NCBI GenBank assembly: GCA_965602635.1
Contig: CBFCZU010000088.1
Span: 1 to 15,344 of the forward strand
Length of the DNA: 15,344 nucleotides
Origin: CBFCZU01 sp965602635
GTDB taxonomy: Bacteria > Planctomycetota > Phycisphaerae > SM23-33
Direction: 5' to 3'
Positions within the stretch are counted from its first letter, which is position 1, and every line of letters starts with the position of its first letter. This document shows positions 1 to 6,538 of this stretch, piece after piece. A program made the translations under genes and the position numbers. Under the pieces are notes generated by a model. It did not search any database, had not been told where the DNA came from, and saw only the letters and a list, made by a program, of their open reading frames with translations.

Positions 1-26
1 GCCACAGGGGTCATTATGGCAACACG

Positions 27-40
27 TTTGCGCGCGCAAA
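27..40. repeat. 14-bp perfect palindrome
   Basis: TTTGCGCGCGCAAA reads the same on both strands. It could be a symmetric protein-binding site or simply part of the GC-rich repeat mosaic. A second GC-only inverted pair lies at 67-73 and 81-87. Confidence 0.5.
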
Positions 41-116
41 GCCTTCCGCGCACGGATAGGGTGAGGGGCGCGCCTTACGCGCGCGCCTCCGAAGCGACTG
101 AAAACCGAATACGCCA

Positions 117-144
117 GTGCGGAGTGCTGAGTGCTGAGTGCGTG
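117..144. repeat. Tandem 7-bp repeat cluster, GTGCNGA type, copy 1
   Basis: Four consecutive heptamers read gtgcgga, gtgctga, gtgctga, gtgcgtg. The same degenerate heptamer recurs at 211-238, so both clusters probably belong to one repeat family. No coding or RNA function is evident. Confidence 0.75.
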
Positions 145-150
145 GGGTGG

Positions 151-171
151 CACGGTCCCGGCGGGACCGTG
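151..171. repeat. Hairpin with 9-bp perfect stem
   Basis: Arms CACGGTCCC (151-159) and GGGACCGTG (163-171) enclose a 3-nt loop. No T-tract follows on either strand, so it is not a standard intrinsic terminator. It lies between the two heptamer clusters. Confidence 0.65.
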
Positions 172-210
172 TTGCTCGAAACGCGGACCGAACACAGCTT
201 GACAGGAGGA

Positions 211-238
211 GTGCGAAGTGCGGAGTGTGGAGTGCCGA
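211..238. repeat. Tandem 7-bp repeat cluster, GTGCNGA type, copy 2
   Basis: Four heptamers read gtgcgaa, gtgcgga, gtgtgga, gtgccga. They share the period and consensus of the cluster at 117-144. A 6-bp hairpin (GGGGGC 258-263, GCCCCC 269-274) follows about 20 nt later. Confidence 0.75.
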
Positions 239-301
239 GAGCCCCAGCCTTTCGCTCGGGGGCCTTCAGCCCCCTCGCTCAAGACCGGGCTTTAGGGCGT
301 T

Positions 302-360
302 GTTCCAGGTCAAGGCTTTGCTGCTTCTGTTCGCGTTGTTCGCGGCGAAGAACCTGGAAC
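302..360. repeat. Inverted repeat / long stem-loop
   Basis: Outer arms GTTCCAGGT (302-310) and ACCTGGAAC (352-360) are perfect 9-bp complements. Inside them TTCGC (330-334) can pair with GCGAA (345-349), giving a nested structure. It resembles the end of a small REP- or MITE-like element, but no flanking target duplication is recognisable. Confidence 0.5.
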
Positions 361-400
361 GCATTGACACCCAAGGACTTACGGATTTCGGGCCTGTCGC

Positions 401-510
401 GAAACGTTCCGTGTCGTTCCGTAACTTTCCGAAACTTTCCGTTTCGTTCCGTTTCGTTCCGGAGTTTTCCGTTTCTTTCCGTTCTGTTCCGTCCCTTTCC
501 GCCGGGTTCC
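401..510. repeat. Tandem array, 11 units, exact 10-bp period
   Basis: Eleven consecutive 10-bp units each end in TTCC on the plus strand, or begin with GGAA on the minus strand. The clearest unit is GTTTCGTTCC, with two identical copies at 441-460. The inner six bases drift while TTCC is invariant in all units, with no insertion or deletion in 110 bp. The array begins 33 nt beyond the stop of the UroD-family gene, so on the minus strand it would lie in that transcript's 3' region. The period matches one DNA helical turn, so the invariant bases all face the same side. Confidence 0.85.
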
Positions 511-542
511 GGGCGGGAGCGGCGTGTCTGTCCGGCGGGCGG

Positions 543-1775
543 TCAGGCTTCGGCCGCCAGGCGCGAGGCGATTTCGCTCCAGCGCTCGATCCGGGTGGGG
601 TCGCCGTGGAAGGTGTGAGTGTCCTTCATGACGATCTCCAGCGGGCAGCCGGCGGCGGTGCGGATCGTCTCGCGGGTGATCTTCTCCACGGCGTCGTAAT
701 CGACGTCCGGGGCGCAGATCATGGCCGGGTTGGGCTTCCACGAGAAGATGTACTTGTCCCGGAGCTTCCCGGCCGCGTCCGCGACGTCCCACCAGGCCGA
801 GACCGACACCCGCCGCAGCCGGGGAACCTCTCGGACCAGCAGGTCGAACTTGGCGTCCATCGGCTCGCAGCATCCGTAGTGGTTCAGGCCGAAGCGCTCC
901 AGGATGGGGAGCTGGTACTGAAGCACGAACTCGTGCCAGTGCTCGGGGCCGACCTGGACGAACTCCTGGCTTTCGCCGAAGCCCCACAGGTCTTTGAGGC
1001 GTGCGTGGCCGGCGAAGTCGTCGGCGGGCAGCTCGTCGGTGCAGCCGATGCCGCCCGAGCCGACGTAGTCGTCGGGCCCGTTGTTGAGCGAGAGGATCTG
1101 CTCGCGCTCGAGCGTGTCGAGCAGGCGGAGCTGGTCGTCGCGGAGGAATGCCATCAGCTCGTGCAGGAGCCTGGGGTTGTCGTAGATGTCGAGCATGACC
1201 TGCGCCAGCCCGCGTAGCTTGATGAGCGGCCAGGTCAGCGTCGCCGGCCAGCCGATGTGGTGATGTGCCCGCACGCGGAGGATGTCGCCGAGGATCTCGT
1301 CGGCCAGGGCCAGCCGGCGGTCGGTGGCGGGGCGGTCGAACTCGATCGCGCGGGGGTGCAGCTTGGCCAGATCCTCCGGCCGCTTGATCGGGGCGTCCCA
1401 GACGTGGGAGCCCAGCGCCTCGGTGCGGGTGTACTCCTCGACGGCGCCGCAGTCGCCGATCCGCAGGATCCAGGCGACGTTGAAGAAGTCGGTGATGGGA
1501 TGGTCGTCGTGGATGTGCTCGGCGTGCCAGGCGCGGCGGCGGAGGCCCAGCTCCCACCCGCGGAGCAGAGGATCCTCGCACTGAAGCTGCGGCTCGTCCA
1601 CGATGTCCCGCCATCCGCCCTCGGGGTAGGCCAGCACCATGGGGCGATGGGGGCGGAGTGCGTTGAAGTCTTTCCACAGCCCGATGCGCTCGGCCTGGAC
1701 GGGCAGGGCGGCGGCATCGGCGACCTGGCGGGCAAGCTCGCGAAGGGTTCGTCTGTCTTTCTCGCTGACGGGCAT
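543..1775 (-). CDS. Uroporphyrinogen decarboxylase (UroD/MtaA superfamily) protein
   Basis: A 410-residue protein with the general character of the UroD superfamily, which includes heme-pathway decarboxylases and the zinc-dependent methylcobalamin methyltransferases of the MtaA type. It is longer than classical HemE (about 350 aa) and I do not see the HemE N-terminal signature, so a heme role is unlikely. Candidate metal ligands are H299, C302 and C303 in NHYGCCEPMDAKFD, with C354 in AMICAPDVD. These resemble the His/Cys/Cys zinc site of corrinoid methyltransferases, though the spacing is not exact. Several acidic and aromatic clusters (HHHIGWP near 171, SAWWDVAD near 327) suggest a barrel active site. 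The ATG at 1775 follows a weak AAGG. The gene lies 58 nt after atpG on the same strand and may be transcribed by readthrough. The superfamily assignment is fairly firm; the substrate is unknown. Confidence 0.75.
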   Translation of the reverse strand: MPVSEKDRRTLRELARQVADAAALPVQAERIGLWKDFNALRPHRPMVLAYPEGGWRDIVDEPQLQCEDPLLRGWELGLRRRAWHAEHIHDDHPITDFFNVAWILRIGDCGAVEEYTRTEALGSHVWDAPIKRPEDLAKLHPRAIEFDRPATDRRLALADEILGDILRVRAHHHIGWPATLTWPLIKLRGLAQVMLDIYDNPRLLHELMAFLRDDQLRLLDTLEREQILSLNNGPDDYVGSGGIGCTDELPADDFAGHARLKDLWGFGESQEFVQVGPEHWHEFVLQYQLPILERFGLNHYGCCEPMDAKFDLLVREVPRLRRVSVSAWWDVADAAGKLRDKYIFSWKPNPAMICAPDVDYDAVEKITRETIRTAAGCPLEIVMKDTHTFHGDPTRIERWSEIASRLAAEA

Positions 1776-1812
1776 GTCTTGGCCTTGAAGGGAGTTACGC
1801 GAAACCGCGCCG

Positions 1813-1831
1813 GCCCACGACCGCCGTGGGC
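1813..1831 (-). other. Stem-loop between atpG and the UroD-family gene
   Basis: Arms GCCCACG and CGTGGGC (7 bp) enclose a 5-nt loop, directly after the atpG stop codon. No U-run follows on the minus strand, so it is not a textbook intrinsic terminator. It may stabilise the 3' end of the atp message or attenuate readthrough. Confidence 0.45.
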
Positions 1832-1833
1832 TC

Positions 1834-2724
1834 TCAGTGGCGAGGGGTCGAAAGCGCCTCGAAGCCCGAGATGATATCCAGCAGCTCCTCGGTGATCGTC
1901 CGCTGGCGCAGGAGGCGGAAATGCATGTTCAGCTCCTCGAGCCTGTCCTCGATGTTACGTTCGGCCGCCTGCATGGATGCGAGGCGGCTGGCGTTCTCGC
2001 TGGCGAGCGATTCGGCGGAGGCCTGAAAAAGCGCCGTGTGGAAGAACTCGCGGATGAGCGAGGCGAACAGCCGCTCCCATTCGATCGTGTGGATGGGCAG
2101 CCCGCGCGAAGGCCACTTGCGGCCTTGAAGCTCGCGCAGCCAGTCCATGTCCACGGGGTAAAGCTGCTGGGTGTGGGGCTCGTAGGCGGCACCGCCGAGC
2201 GACTTGTTGTAGAGCAGGACGATCTCGTCAACGCCCAGGCGCGACCGCCACTGCTCGATCTTCACCAGGATCTCCTGCACCAGCGAGGTGATGCCGAACA
2301 ACGAGGTCGCGGGTGCCACCTGCTCGTCGATCGCCAGGCCGGCGGTCTCCAGCAGCGGCGCGATCCGCCCTCCGACGACGAGTATCTGAAGCGCCTCGCC
2401 GGAGAGGTTGTAGGACTTGACCGCGGCGATGGCGTGGGCAGCGATCTGCGAATTGAACCGCCCGCACATGCCTTGGTCGGACCCGAAGATGACGGCCCCG
2501 ACCTGCTCGGGCGGCGCCCCCTCGGCCGGGACAAGGCGGTCGCCCTCGCCGATGAGCAGCGACTGGAGCCCCAGCTCGATCGTGCGGCGGTACTCCCCGA
2601 GCGACTCGACGGCCCTCTCGTACTGCCGGATGCTGGCCGCCGCCATGCCCTTCATCGTCTTGACCACCGACTGGAGTTCGCCAGCGGCGGCGATGCTCTT
2701 GCGGATGCCTTCGAGCGACTTCAT
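1834..2724 (-). CDS. atpG: N-ATPase subunit gamma (central stalk)
   Basis: A 296-residue gamma subunit, near the usual 285-295. It forms the rotor shaft linking the catalytic alpha/beta hexamer to the c-ring. The N-terminal coiled-coil strand begins MKSLEGIRKSIAAAGELQ and continues with VVKTMKGMAAASI, equivalent to the conserved KAMKMVAAAK segment of F-type gamma. The conserved GSDQGMCGRFN motif is at residues 81-91. The C-terminal helix carries ITEELLDIISGFEAL, the partner of the N-terminal helix. It is the last gene of the atp operon. Its ATG (2724) directly abuts the atpA TAG, with GAGAAGG inside atpA as a possible ribosome site, so translation is probably coupled. The position last and after atpA is characteristic of N-ATPase operons. 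Confidence 0.93.
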   Translation of the reverse strand: MKSLEGIRKSIAAAGELQSVVKTMKGMAAASIRQYERAVESLGEYRRTIELGLQSLLIGEGDRLVPAEGAPPEQVGAVIFGSDQGMCGRFNSQIAAHAIAAVKSYNLSGEALQILVVGGRIAPLLETAGLAIDEQVAPATSLFGITSLVQEILVKIEQWRSRLGVDEIVLLYNKSLGGAAYEPHTQQLYPVDMDWLRELQGRKWPSRGLPIHTIEWERLFASLIREFFHTALFQASAESLASENASRLASMQAAERNIEDRLEELNMHFRLLRQRTITEELLDIISGFEALSTPRH

Positions 2725-4317
2725 CTACTCGGCCTTCTCTTCGTCCCCGGGGCTTTCGGTGGCCTCGTCCTTCTCGGGGCCGGCGGGTTTCATCGGACCG
2801 ACGGCCTGGGCGATGGTCTCCCGCAGCGCGGCCCGGTCGGCGTCGGCGATCTCCTCGCCGGCGGCGATGCGCCCGGCGAGGTCGGCCTGCTTTTCGGTGA
2901 CGGCCTGGCGGATGGGGGCCTCGGCGTCGTTCACCATCTCGGCGGGCAGGTCGTCGAAGAGGCCCTCGGTGGCGGCGAACATCGCGGCGATCTGCTCGGC
3001 GACCGGGATCGGTTCGTACTGCGGCTGCTTGAGCACCTCCCGGACCCGCCGGCCGCGTTCGAGCTGCTTGCGGACGCTCTCCTGCAGCCGCGTGCCGTAG
3101 CGGCTGAACCGCTCCAGCTCCTCGAACTGGGCGTAGGCGAGCTTCAGGTCGCCCGCCACCGCGCGATACGCGGGAAGCTGCGCCTTGCCCCCGACGCGCG
3201 AGACCGACTTGCCCACGTCCACTGCCGGCAGCACGCCTTTCTGGAACAGGTCTGGAGACAGGTAGATCTGTCCGTCGGTGATGGAGATCAGGTTGGTGGG
3301 GATGTAGGCGGAGAGGTTCTGGGCCTGCGTCTCGACGATGGGCAGGGCGGTGACCGACCCGCCGCCATTCTTGTCGCTGAGGTGCGTGGCCCGCTCGAGC
3401 AGTCGCGAGTGGACGTAGAAGATGTCGCCGGGGAAGGCCTCTCGCCCGGGCGGGCGGCGCAGCAGCAGGCTCACCTCGCGATACGCCCGGGCGTGCAGGG
3501 TCAGGTCGTCGTAAACGATCAGCACGTCGCGGCCTTGCTCCATGAGATATTCGGCCATGGTCGCCGCGGCGTAGGGGGCGATGAACTGGAGCCCGGCTGC
3601 GTCCCTGCCGGTCGTGACGACGACGGCCGTGTAGTCGATGGCATCGTGCTCGCGCAGCTCGGCGACGACGCGCGCGACGGCAGAGCCGCGCTGGCCGATC
3701 GCGCAGTAGATGCACAGCACGTTCTTGTCGCGCTGGTTGATGATGGCGTCGATGGCGATGGCCGTCTTGCCGGTCTGGCGGTCGCCGACGATCAGCTCGC
3801 GCTGGCCACGCCCGATGGGGATCAGCGCGTCAACGACCTTGATGCCCGTTTGCAGCGGGGTGGCGACGGGCGCGCGGTCCATGATGGACGGCGCGGGTCG
3901 CTCGACGGACCGTCGCTCGGCCGCCTGGACGGCGCCGCGCTCGTCGAGGGGCCTGCCCGCGGCGTCAACCACCCGCCCCAGCAGCGACTCGCCGACCGGC
4001 ACGTCCATCACGCGCCCCGTGCGGAGGACCTGCTCGCCGGCCTCGATGCCCTCGGTCTCGTCCAGCAGGACAACGCCGATCTCGTCGGCGTCGATGTTGA
4101 GGACCATCCCGAGCTGGCCCTCGCTGAAGCGGACCAGCTCCTCGGACTGGACGCCCGGCAGGCCCTTCACGTATGCGACGCCCGAGCCGATGGAGAGCAC
4201 CTCGCCGACCTCGCGGACCTCCGGGGCCGGCTTGTACTGCTCAAGTGCCCGCTCGAAGGCCGCAGACGCATCGCCCGCCACCGAGCGCAGATCTTGACCT
4301 TGACGCTGCTCACTCAT
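2725..4317 (-). CDS. atpA: N-ATPase subunit alpha
   Basis: A 530-residue alpha subunit of the catalytic head, binding non-catalytic nucleotide. It has the alpha-type P-loop GDRQTGKT at residues 178-185, the Walker B strand VLIVYDDL at 265-272, the RRPPGREAFPGDIFYVHSRL block near 288-307, and the SVSRVGGKAQ motif whose R374 matches the catalytic arginine finger. The frame is open further upstream, but I chose ATG 4317. It starts MSEQRQGQDL, is preceded by AGGAA at 7-nt spacing, and overlaps atpF by only 8 bp. The upstream part of the frame is shadow text. The C-terminus has a ~25-residue acidic tail beyond the usual end. The N-terminal delta-binding segment seems short and divergent, which fits the lack of a separate delta subunit. 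Confidence 0.95.
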   Translation of the reverse strand: MSEQRQGQDLRSVAGDASAAFERALEQYKPAPEVREVGEVLSIGSGVAYVKGLPGVQSEELVRFSEGQLGMVLNIDADEIGVVLLDETEGIEAGEQVLRTGRVMDVPVGESLLGRVVDAAGRPLDERGAVQAAERRSVERPAPSIMDRAPVATPLQTGIKVVDALIPIGRGQRELIVGDRQTGKTAIAIDAIINQRDKNVLCIYCAIGQRGSAVARVVAELREHDAIDYTAVVVTTGRDAAGLQFIAPYAAATMAEYLMEQGRDVLIVYDDLTLHARAYREVSLLLRRPPGREAFPGDIFYVHSRLLERATHLSDKNGGGSVTALPIVETQAQNLSAYIPTNLISITDGQIYLSPDLFQKGVLPAVDVGKSVSRVGGKAQLPAYRAVAGDLKLAYAQFEELERFSRYGTRLQESVRKQLERGRRVREVLKQPQYEPIPVAEQIAAMFAATEGLFDDLPAEMVNDAEAPIRQAVTEKQADLAGRIAAGEEIADADRAALRETIAQAVGPMKPAGPEKDEATESPGDEEKAE

Positions 4318-5170
4318 TCGGGGGTTCCTGCCGGGGCGGCTCTTGGGCGTCGGCCGCTTTCTCCTCGGACTCGGCGCGCTGCGACTCGGCGGCGACCGTC
4401 CGGTCAACGGCCTCGGCGAGCTGCTGCCGTATGCCATCGACGTAGCTTTCGACGGTCCACGATACCCGCCTCCCGCCGCCGCGCAGCTCGATGCCGCAGG
4501 TCAGCTCCGGGTCGGTCTCGAAGCCGACCTCCGCTTCTACCGCGAGGTGCTTCTTGACGGCCTGGGCGGCCAAGTCGCGGTCGGCCTCCGGCAGCTCCCA
4601 CGCCGTCGCGACGACCAGACCCTTCCCCTCGTCGGCCATCGCGTCGGTCAGCTCGCGTCGGCCTTCGGGCGACAGCTCCTCCAGCCGGCGGAGCAGCACG
4701 CCCACCATCGCGCGTTCCAGCTCCGCGTCGGCCAGTTCGGCCAGCGCCCGGCGGGCGACCGCGCAGACCTGCCGCCCGGCCGTCTCGTGCATCTCGCGCA
4801 GAAATGCCTCCTTGCCCCGCTGGAGGTCCTCGCGCCAGCGGTCGGCCTGGACCTGGACCTCTTCGCGGGCCTCGCGCGTCAGCTCCTGGCGCTGCTCGTC
4901 GGCATGGCGGCGGGCCTCGGCCAGCAGCGACTCGCGCTGCCCCTCGAGGTCGTCCTTCTCGCGCTGCAGAGCCTCGGCTCGGGCGGCAGCTTCCTGGGCC
5001 TTCTCCTCGGCCGCCTCAAAGTGCGAGGCGATCTTCTTCTCGCGCTGGTCCATCGCGCGGACGATCCGCCTGTACAGGAAGTGCCGAAGCAGCAACACCA
5101 GGATCAGGAAATTGACCACCTGGGCGAGCAGCGTCGGCCAATGGACCAGCGACGTGCCTTCGGCAAGCAT
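4310..5170 (-). CDS. atpF: N-ATPase subunit b with delta-like C-terminal region
   Basis: A 286-residue peripheral stalk protein, much longer than ordinary b (about 160 aa). Residues 12-33 form one membrane helix. Residues about 40-150 are a long charged heptad-rich coiled coil (EAAEEKAQEAAARAEALQ and onward). Residues about 184-254 resemble the C-terminal domain of subunit delta. LVVATAWELPEADRDL corresponds to the delta strand-helix that follows 'TA.pL', and VEAEVGFETDPELTCGIEL matches delta's 'v.pdLiGGi.l'. No separate atpH exists in this operon, so this protein probably supplies both b and delta functions. The tail (residues 255-286) is Glu/Gln/Pro-rich. It starts 3 nt after the atpE stop. 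The b assignment is firm; the delta homology is read by eye. Confidence 0.92.
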   Translation of the reverse strand: MLAEGTSLVHWPTLLAQVVNFLILVLLLRHFLYRRIVRAMDQREKKIASHFEAAEEKAQEAAARAEALQREKDDLEGQRESLLAEARRHADEQRQELTREAREEVQVQADRWREDLQRGKEAFLREMHETAGRQVCAVARRALAELADAELERAMVGVLLRRLEELSPEGRRELTDAMADEGKGLVVATAWELPEADRDLAAQAVKKHLAVEAEVGFETDPELTCGIELRGGGRRVSWTVESYVDGIRQQLAEAVDRTVAAESQRAESEEKAADAQEPPRQEPPNE

Positions 5171-5173
5171 GGG

Positions 5174-5452
5174 CTATTTCCCTACCTGCGAGACCACAAA
5201 GGTCCAGAACGGGTTGGCGAAGATCAGGATCATGGCCACCACGAAGCAGTAAATGGCCGTGGACTCGACCATCGCCAGGCCGACGAAGAGGGTCCGGGTG
5301 ATCCGGTTTGCCTCGTCCGGCTGGCGGGCGATCGACTCCAGCGCCTGGGCCAGAGCCCGGGCCTCGCCCAGGGCCGGGCCCACCGATCCCATCGCGATCG
5401 TCAGCCCGGAGGTGACGATCGACACCATGCCTACAAGGGCGACGTCAGTCAT
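5174..5452 (-). CDS. atpE: N-ATPase subunit c (rotor ring)
   Basis: A 92-residue hairpin of two membrane helices joined by the polar loop ARQPDE (42-47). Helix 1 has the GPALGEARALAQ segment with E30; helix 2 has MVESTAIY with the essential carboxylate E63, then S64, T65 and Y68. In Na+-binding c subunits such as that of Ilyobacter the helix-1 position is Gln and helix 2 has the same EST..Y set. Here the Gln is Glu, giving two carboxylates per site, a hallmark of N-type c subunits. A published N-type ring from Burkholderia pseudomallei was reported as a c17, proton-specific ring. The ion used here cannot be read with certainty. The TGA of atpB and this ATG share one base, and AAGGA lies 8 nt upstream. 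Confidence 0.96.
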   Translation of the reverse strand: MTDVALVGMVSIVTSGLTIAMGSVGPALGEARALAQALESIARQPDEANRITRTLFVGLAMVESTAIYCFVVAMILIFANPFWTFVVSQVGK

Positions 5453-6189
5453 CAGATGGATCCTTTCTCAGTTGCGGCCTCGGACGGCTCGTCGGGCTCG
5501 GCCTGCCGCGGGGCCTCGCGGGTCCGCATGCCCGAGGCGATGTACACCATCGCCAGCACCGCGAAGATGTACGCCTGGATCAGGCCGATCAGAATGCCCA
5601 GCACGTTCATCACGACGGGGAGGATAAAGCCCACCAGCGAGACCAGGATGGCGGCGACCTTCGTCCCGCTCATCACGTTGCCGAACAGCCGCACCGCCAA
5701 CGCCAGCGTCCGCGACAGCTCGCCGATGATGTTGAACGGCAGCATGAACGGGGAGGGCCTGATGTAATTCTTCAGGTAGCTGCCTACTCCCAGGTTGGCG
5801 ACGCCGTATACCGGCACCGCGACGAACACGCAAATCGCCAGCGCCGCGGTGGTCGAAAGCGATCCCGTAGGGGCCGTGAAACCGGGCACCACGTCCAGAA
5901 GGTTGGAAACGGCGATGAACAGGAACAGCGTCCCGATGAACGGCAGGTACACGTCCGGGTTCTGCTGGCTTAGCCCGCGGATCTCGTTCCGCAGGAAACT
6001 CACCACCACCTCCAGCAGGTTCTGCCAGCGTGGGACTTTCGGCCCCGACGAAAGCCTCCGCGTCACCAGCCACGAGCCGACAACCAGGATCGCCATCACC
6101 GCCCACGTGTAAACAATCGTGGCGTTGAGCTTGAAAAAGCCCCACTGGTGGAAAACGATCTCGTCGGGACTGAATGCCAGTGCAATCAT
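5452..6189 (-). CDS. atpB: N-ATPase subunit a (membrane stator)
   Basis: A 245-residue polytopic membrane protein forming the ion half-channels against the c-ring. The signature LSRTLALAVRLFGN contains R167, the essential stator arginine (E. coli aR210). GLIQAYIFA follows, with Q205 at the equivalent of E. coli Q252. About five or six hydrophobic helices are visible (roughly 24-43, 83-102, 113-134, 146-170, 176-198, 202-220). The cytoplasmic tail is acidic. ATG 6189 was preferred over an upstream in-frame start because the residues before it are shadow text of atpR and because it overlaps the atpR stop as ATGA. Membership of the N-ATPase group rests on the operon. Confidence 0.95.
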   Translation of the reverse strand: MIALAFSPDEIVFHQWGFFKLNATIVYTWAVMAILVVGSWLVTRRLSSGPKVPRWQNLLEVVVSFLRNEIRGLSQQNPDVYLPFIGTLFLFIAVSNLLDVVPGFTAPTGSLSTTAALAICVFVAVPVYGVANLGVGSYLKNYIRPSPFMLPFNIIGELSRTLALAVRLFGNVMSGTKVAAILVSLVGFILPVVMNVLGILIGLIQAYIFAVLAMVYIASGMRTREAPRQAEPDEPSEAATEKGSI

Positions 6190-6494
6190 GTTGAGCTTCT
6201 GTCCTTGACTGCCACCGCCTCGTCTTCCGGCCGGAGCTTCCGGGTCAGGACGACCCGCACCAGCACGAACCCCGCCATTGCCGCCAACAGCAGTTGCCAG
6301 TGCATCCGGGCGATCCAGACCATGACGGCCACGGCCACCACGGCCCGCACGACGAAGCTGCCGAAGGTCAGCAGCATTGGCCGGTTCGACGTCATGACCA
6401 TTCGGACGGTCAGCCACAGCCCGCCGAAGTGAAACACCCCGACGGCCGCGCCCGCCGCCAGCGCCACAGCCAGTTGTCCGATTCCGACTTCCAG
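6186..6494 (-). CDS. atpR: N-ATPase subunit AtpR, probable CTG start
   Basis: A small membrane protein of 102 residues found only in N-ATPase operons. Three membrane helices are visible (about 6-30, 41-61, 66-84). Arginines lie in or at the edge of the helices (R31, R50, R80), matching the proposal that AtpR arginines contact the c-subunit carboxylates and aid ring assembly. No ATG, GTG or TTG sits at a sensible place. A CTG at 6494 is preceded by AAAGGA with 6-nt spacing and gives an N-terminus (start)-EVGIGQLAVALAAG that looks normal for AtpR. The next candidate, GTG at 6467, would delete part of helix 1 and has no ribosome site. It follows atpQ by 44 nt and overlaps atpB as ATGA. Confidence 0.85.
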   Translation of the reverse strand: MEVGIGQLAVALAAGAAVGVFHFGGLWLTVRMVMTSNRPMLLTFGSFVVRAVVAVAVMVWIARMHWQLLLAAMAGFVLVRVVLTRKLRPEDEAVAVKDRSST

Positions 6495-6500
6495 GTCCGT

Positions 6501-6506
6501 TCCTTT
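6501..6506 (-). promoter_or_regulatory. Ribosome binding site deciding the atpR start
   Basis: AAAGGA on the minus strand, 6 nt before CTG 6494. It is the only good Shine-Dalgarno match between the atpQ stop and the first AtpR membrane helix, and supports CTG initiation. Confidence 0.55.
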
Positions 6507-6538
6507 CGCCGCCGGGCGATCCCGTCCGATCCCCGGCC

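Larger units (their letters stand above)
1..542. other. Repeat-rich intergenic region without a convincing gene
   Basis: I find no supportable gene here. Open frames crossing it translate to Arg/Ser/Pro-rich text or to periodic peptides produced by the underlying DNA repeats. It contains, in order, a 14-bp palindrome (27-40), GC-only inverted arms (67-73 and 81-87), a 7-bp-period cluster (117-144), a 9-bp-stem hairpin (151-171), a second 7-bp-period cluster (211-238), a 6-bp hairpin (258-274), a long inverted repeat (302-360) and a 10-bp-period array (401-510). Such a mosaic suggests a dispersed intergenic repeat or the remains of a small non-autonomous element; no transposase is visible. The last part is the 3' flank of the UroD-family gene that ends at 543. 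Confidence 0.7.

Noticed and set aside
1..542. CRISPR array
   Set aside because: Repeat units are 7 or 10 bp with no spacers of 25-45 bp and no cas genes nearby.
16..618. Plus-strand frame with F/R/S/P periodic segment
   Set aside because: The periodic peptide arises from the 10-bp DNA array read in frame; the rest is Arg/Ser-rich and overlaps the UroD-family gene end.
379..1677. 432-codon minus-strand frame overlapping the UroD-family gene
   Set aside because: Arg/Pro-rich shadow; the other frame (543-1775) has the UroD-like sequence.
1813..1831. Rho-independent terminator after atpG
   Set aside because: The stem is good but there is no U-tract on the minus strand, so I list it only as a stem-loop.
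1837..4557. 906-codon open frame on the plus strand, opposite atpG-atpA-atpF
   Set aside because: It mirrors the real, motif-bearing genes on the minus strand. Long antisense frames are expected when third codon positions are very GC-rich, and its translation has no recognisable domain.
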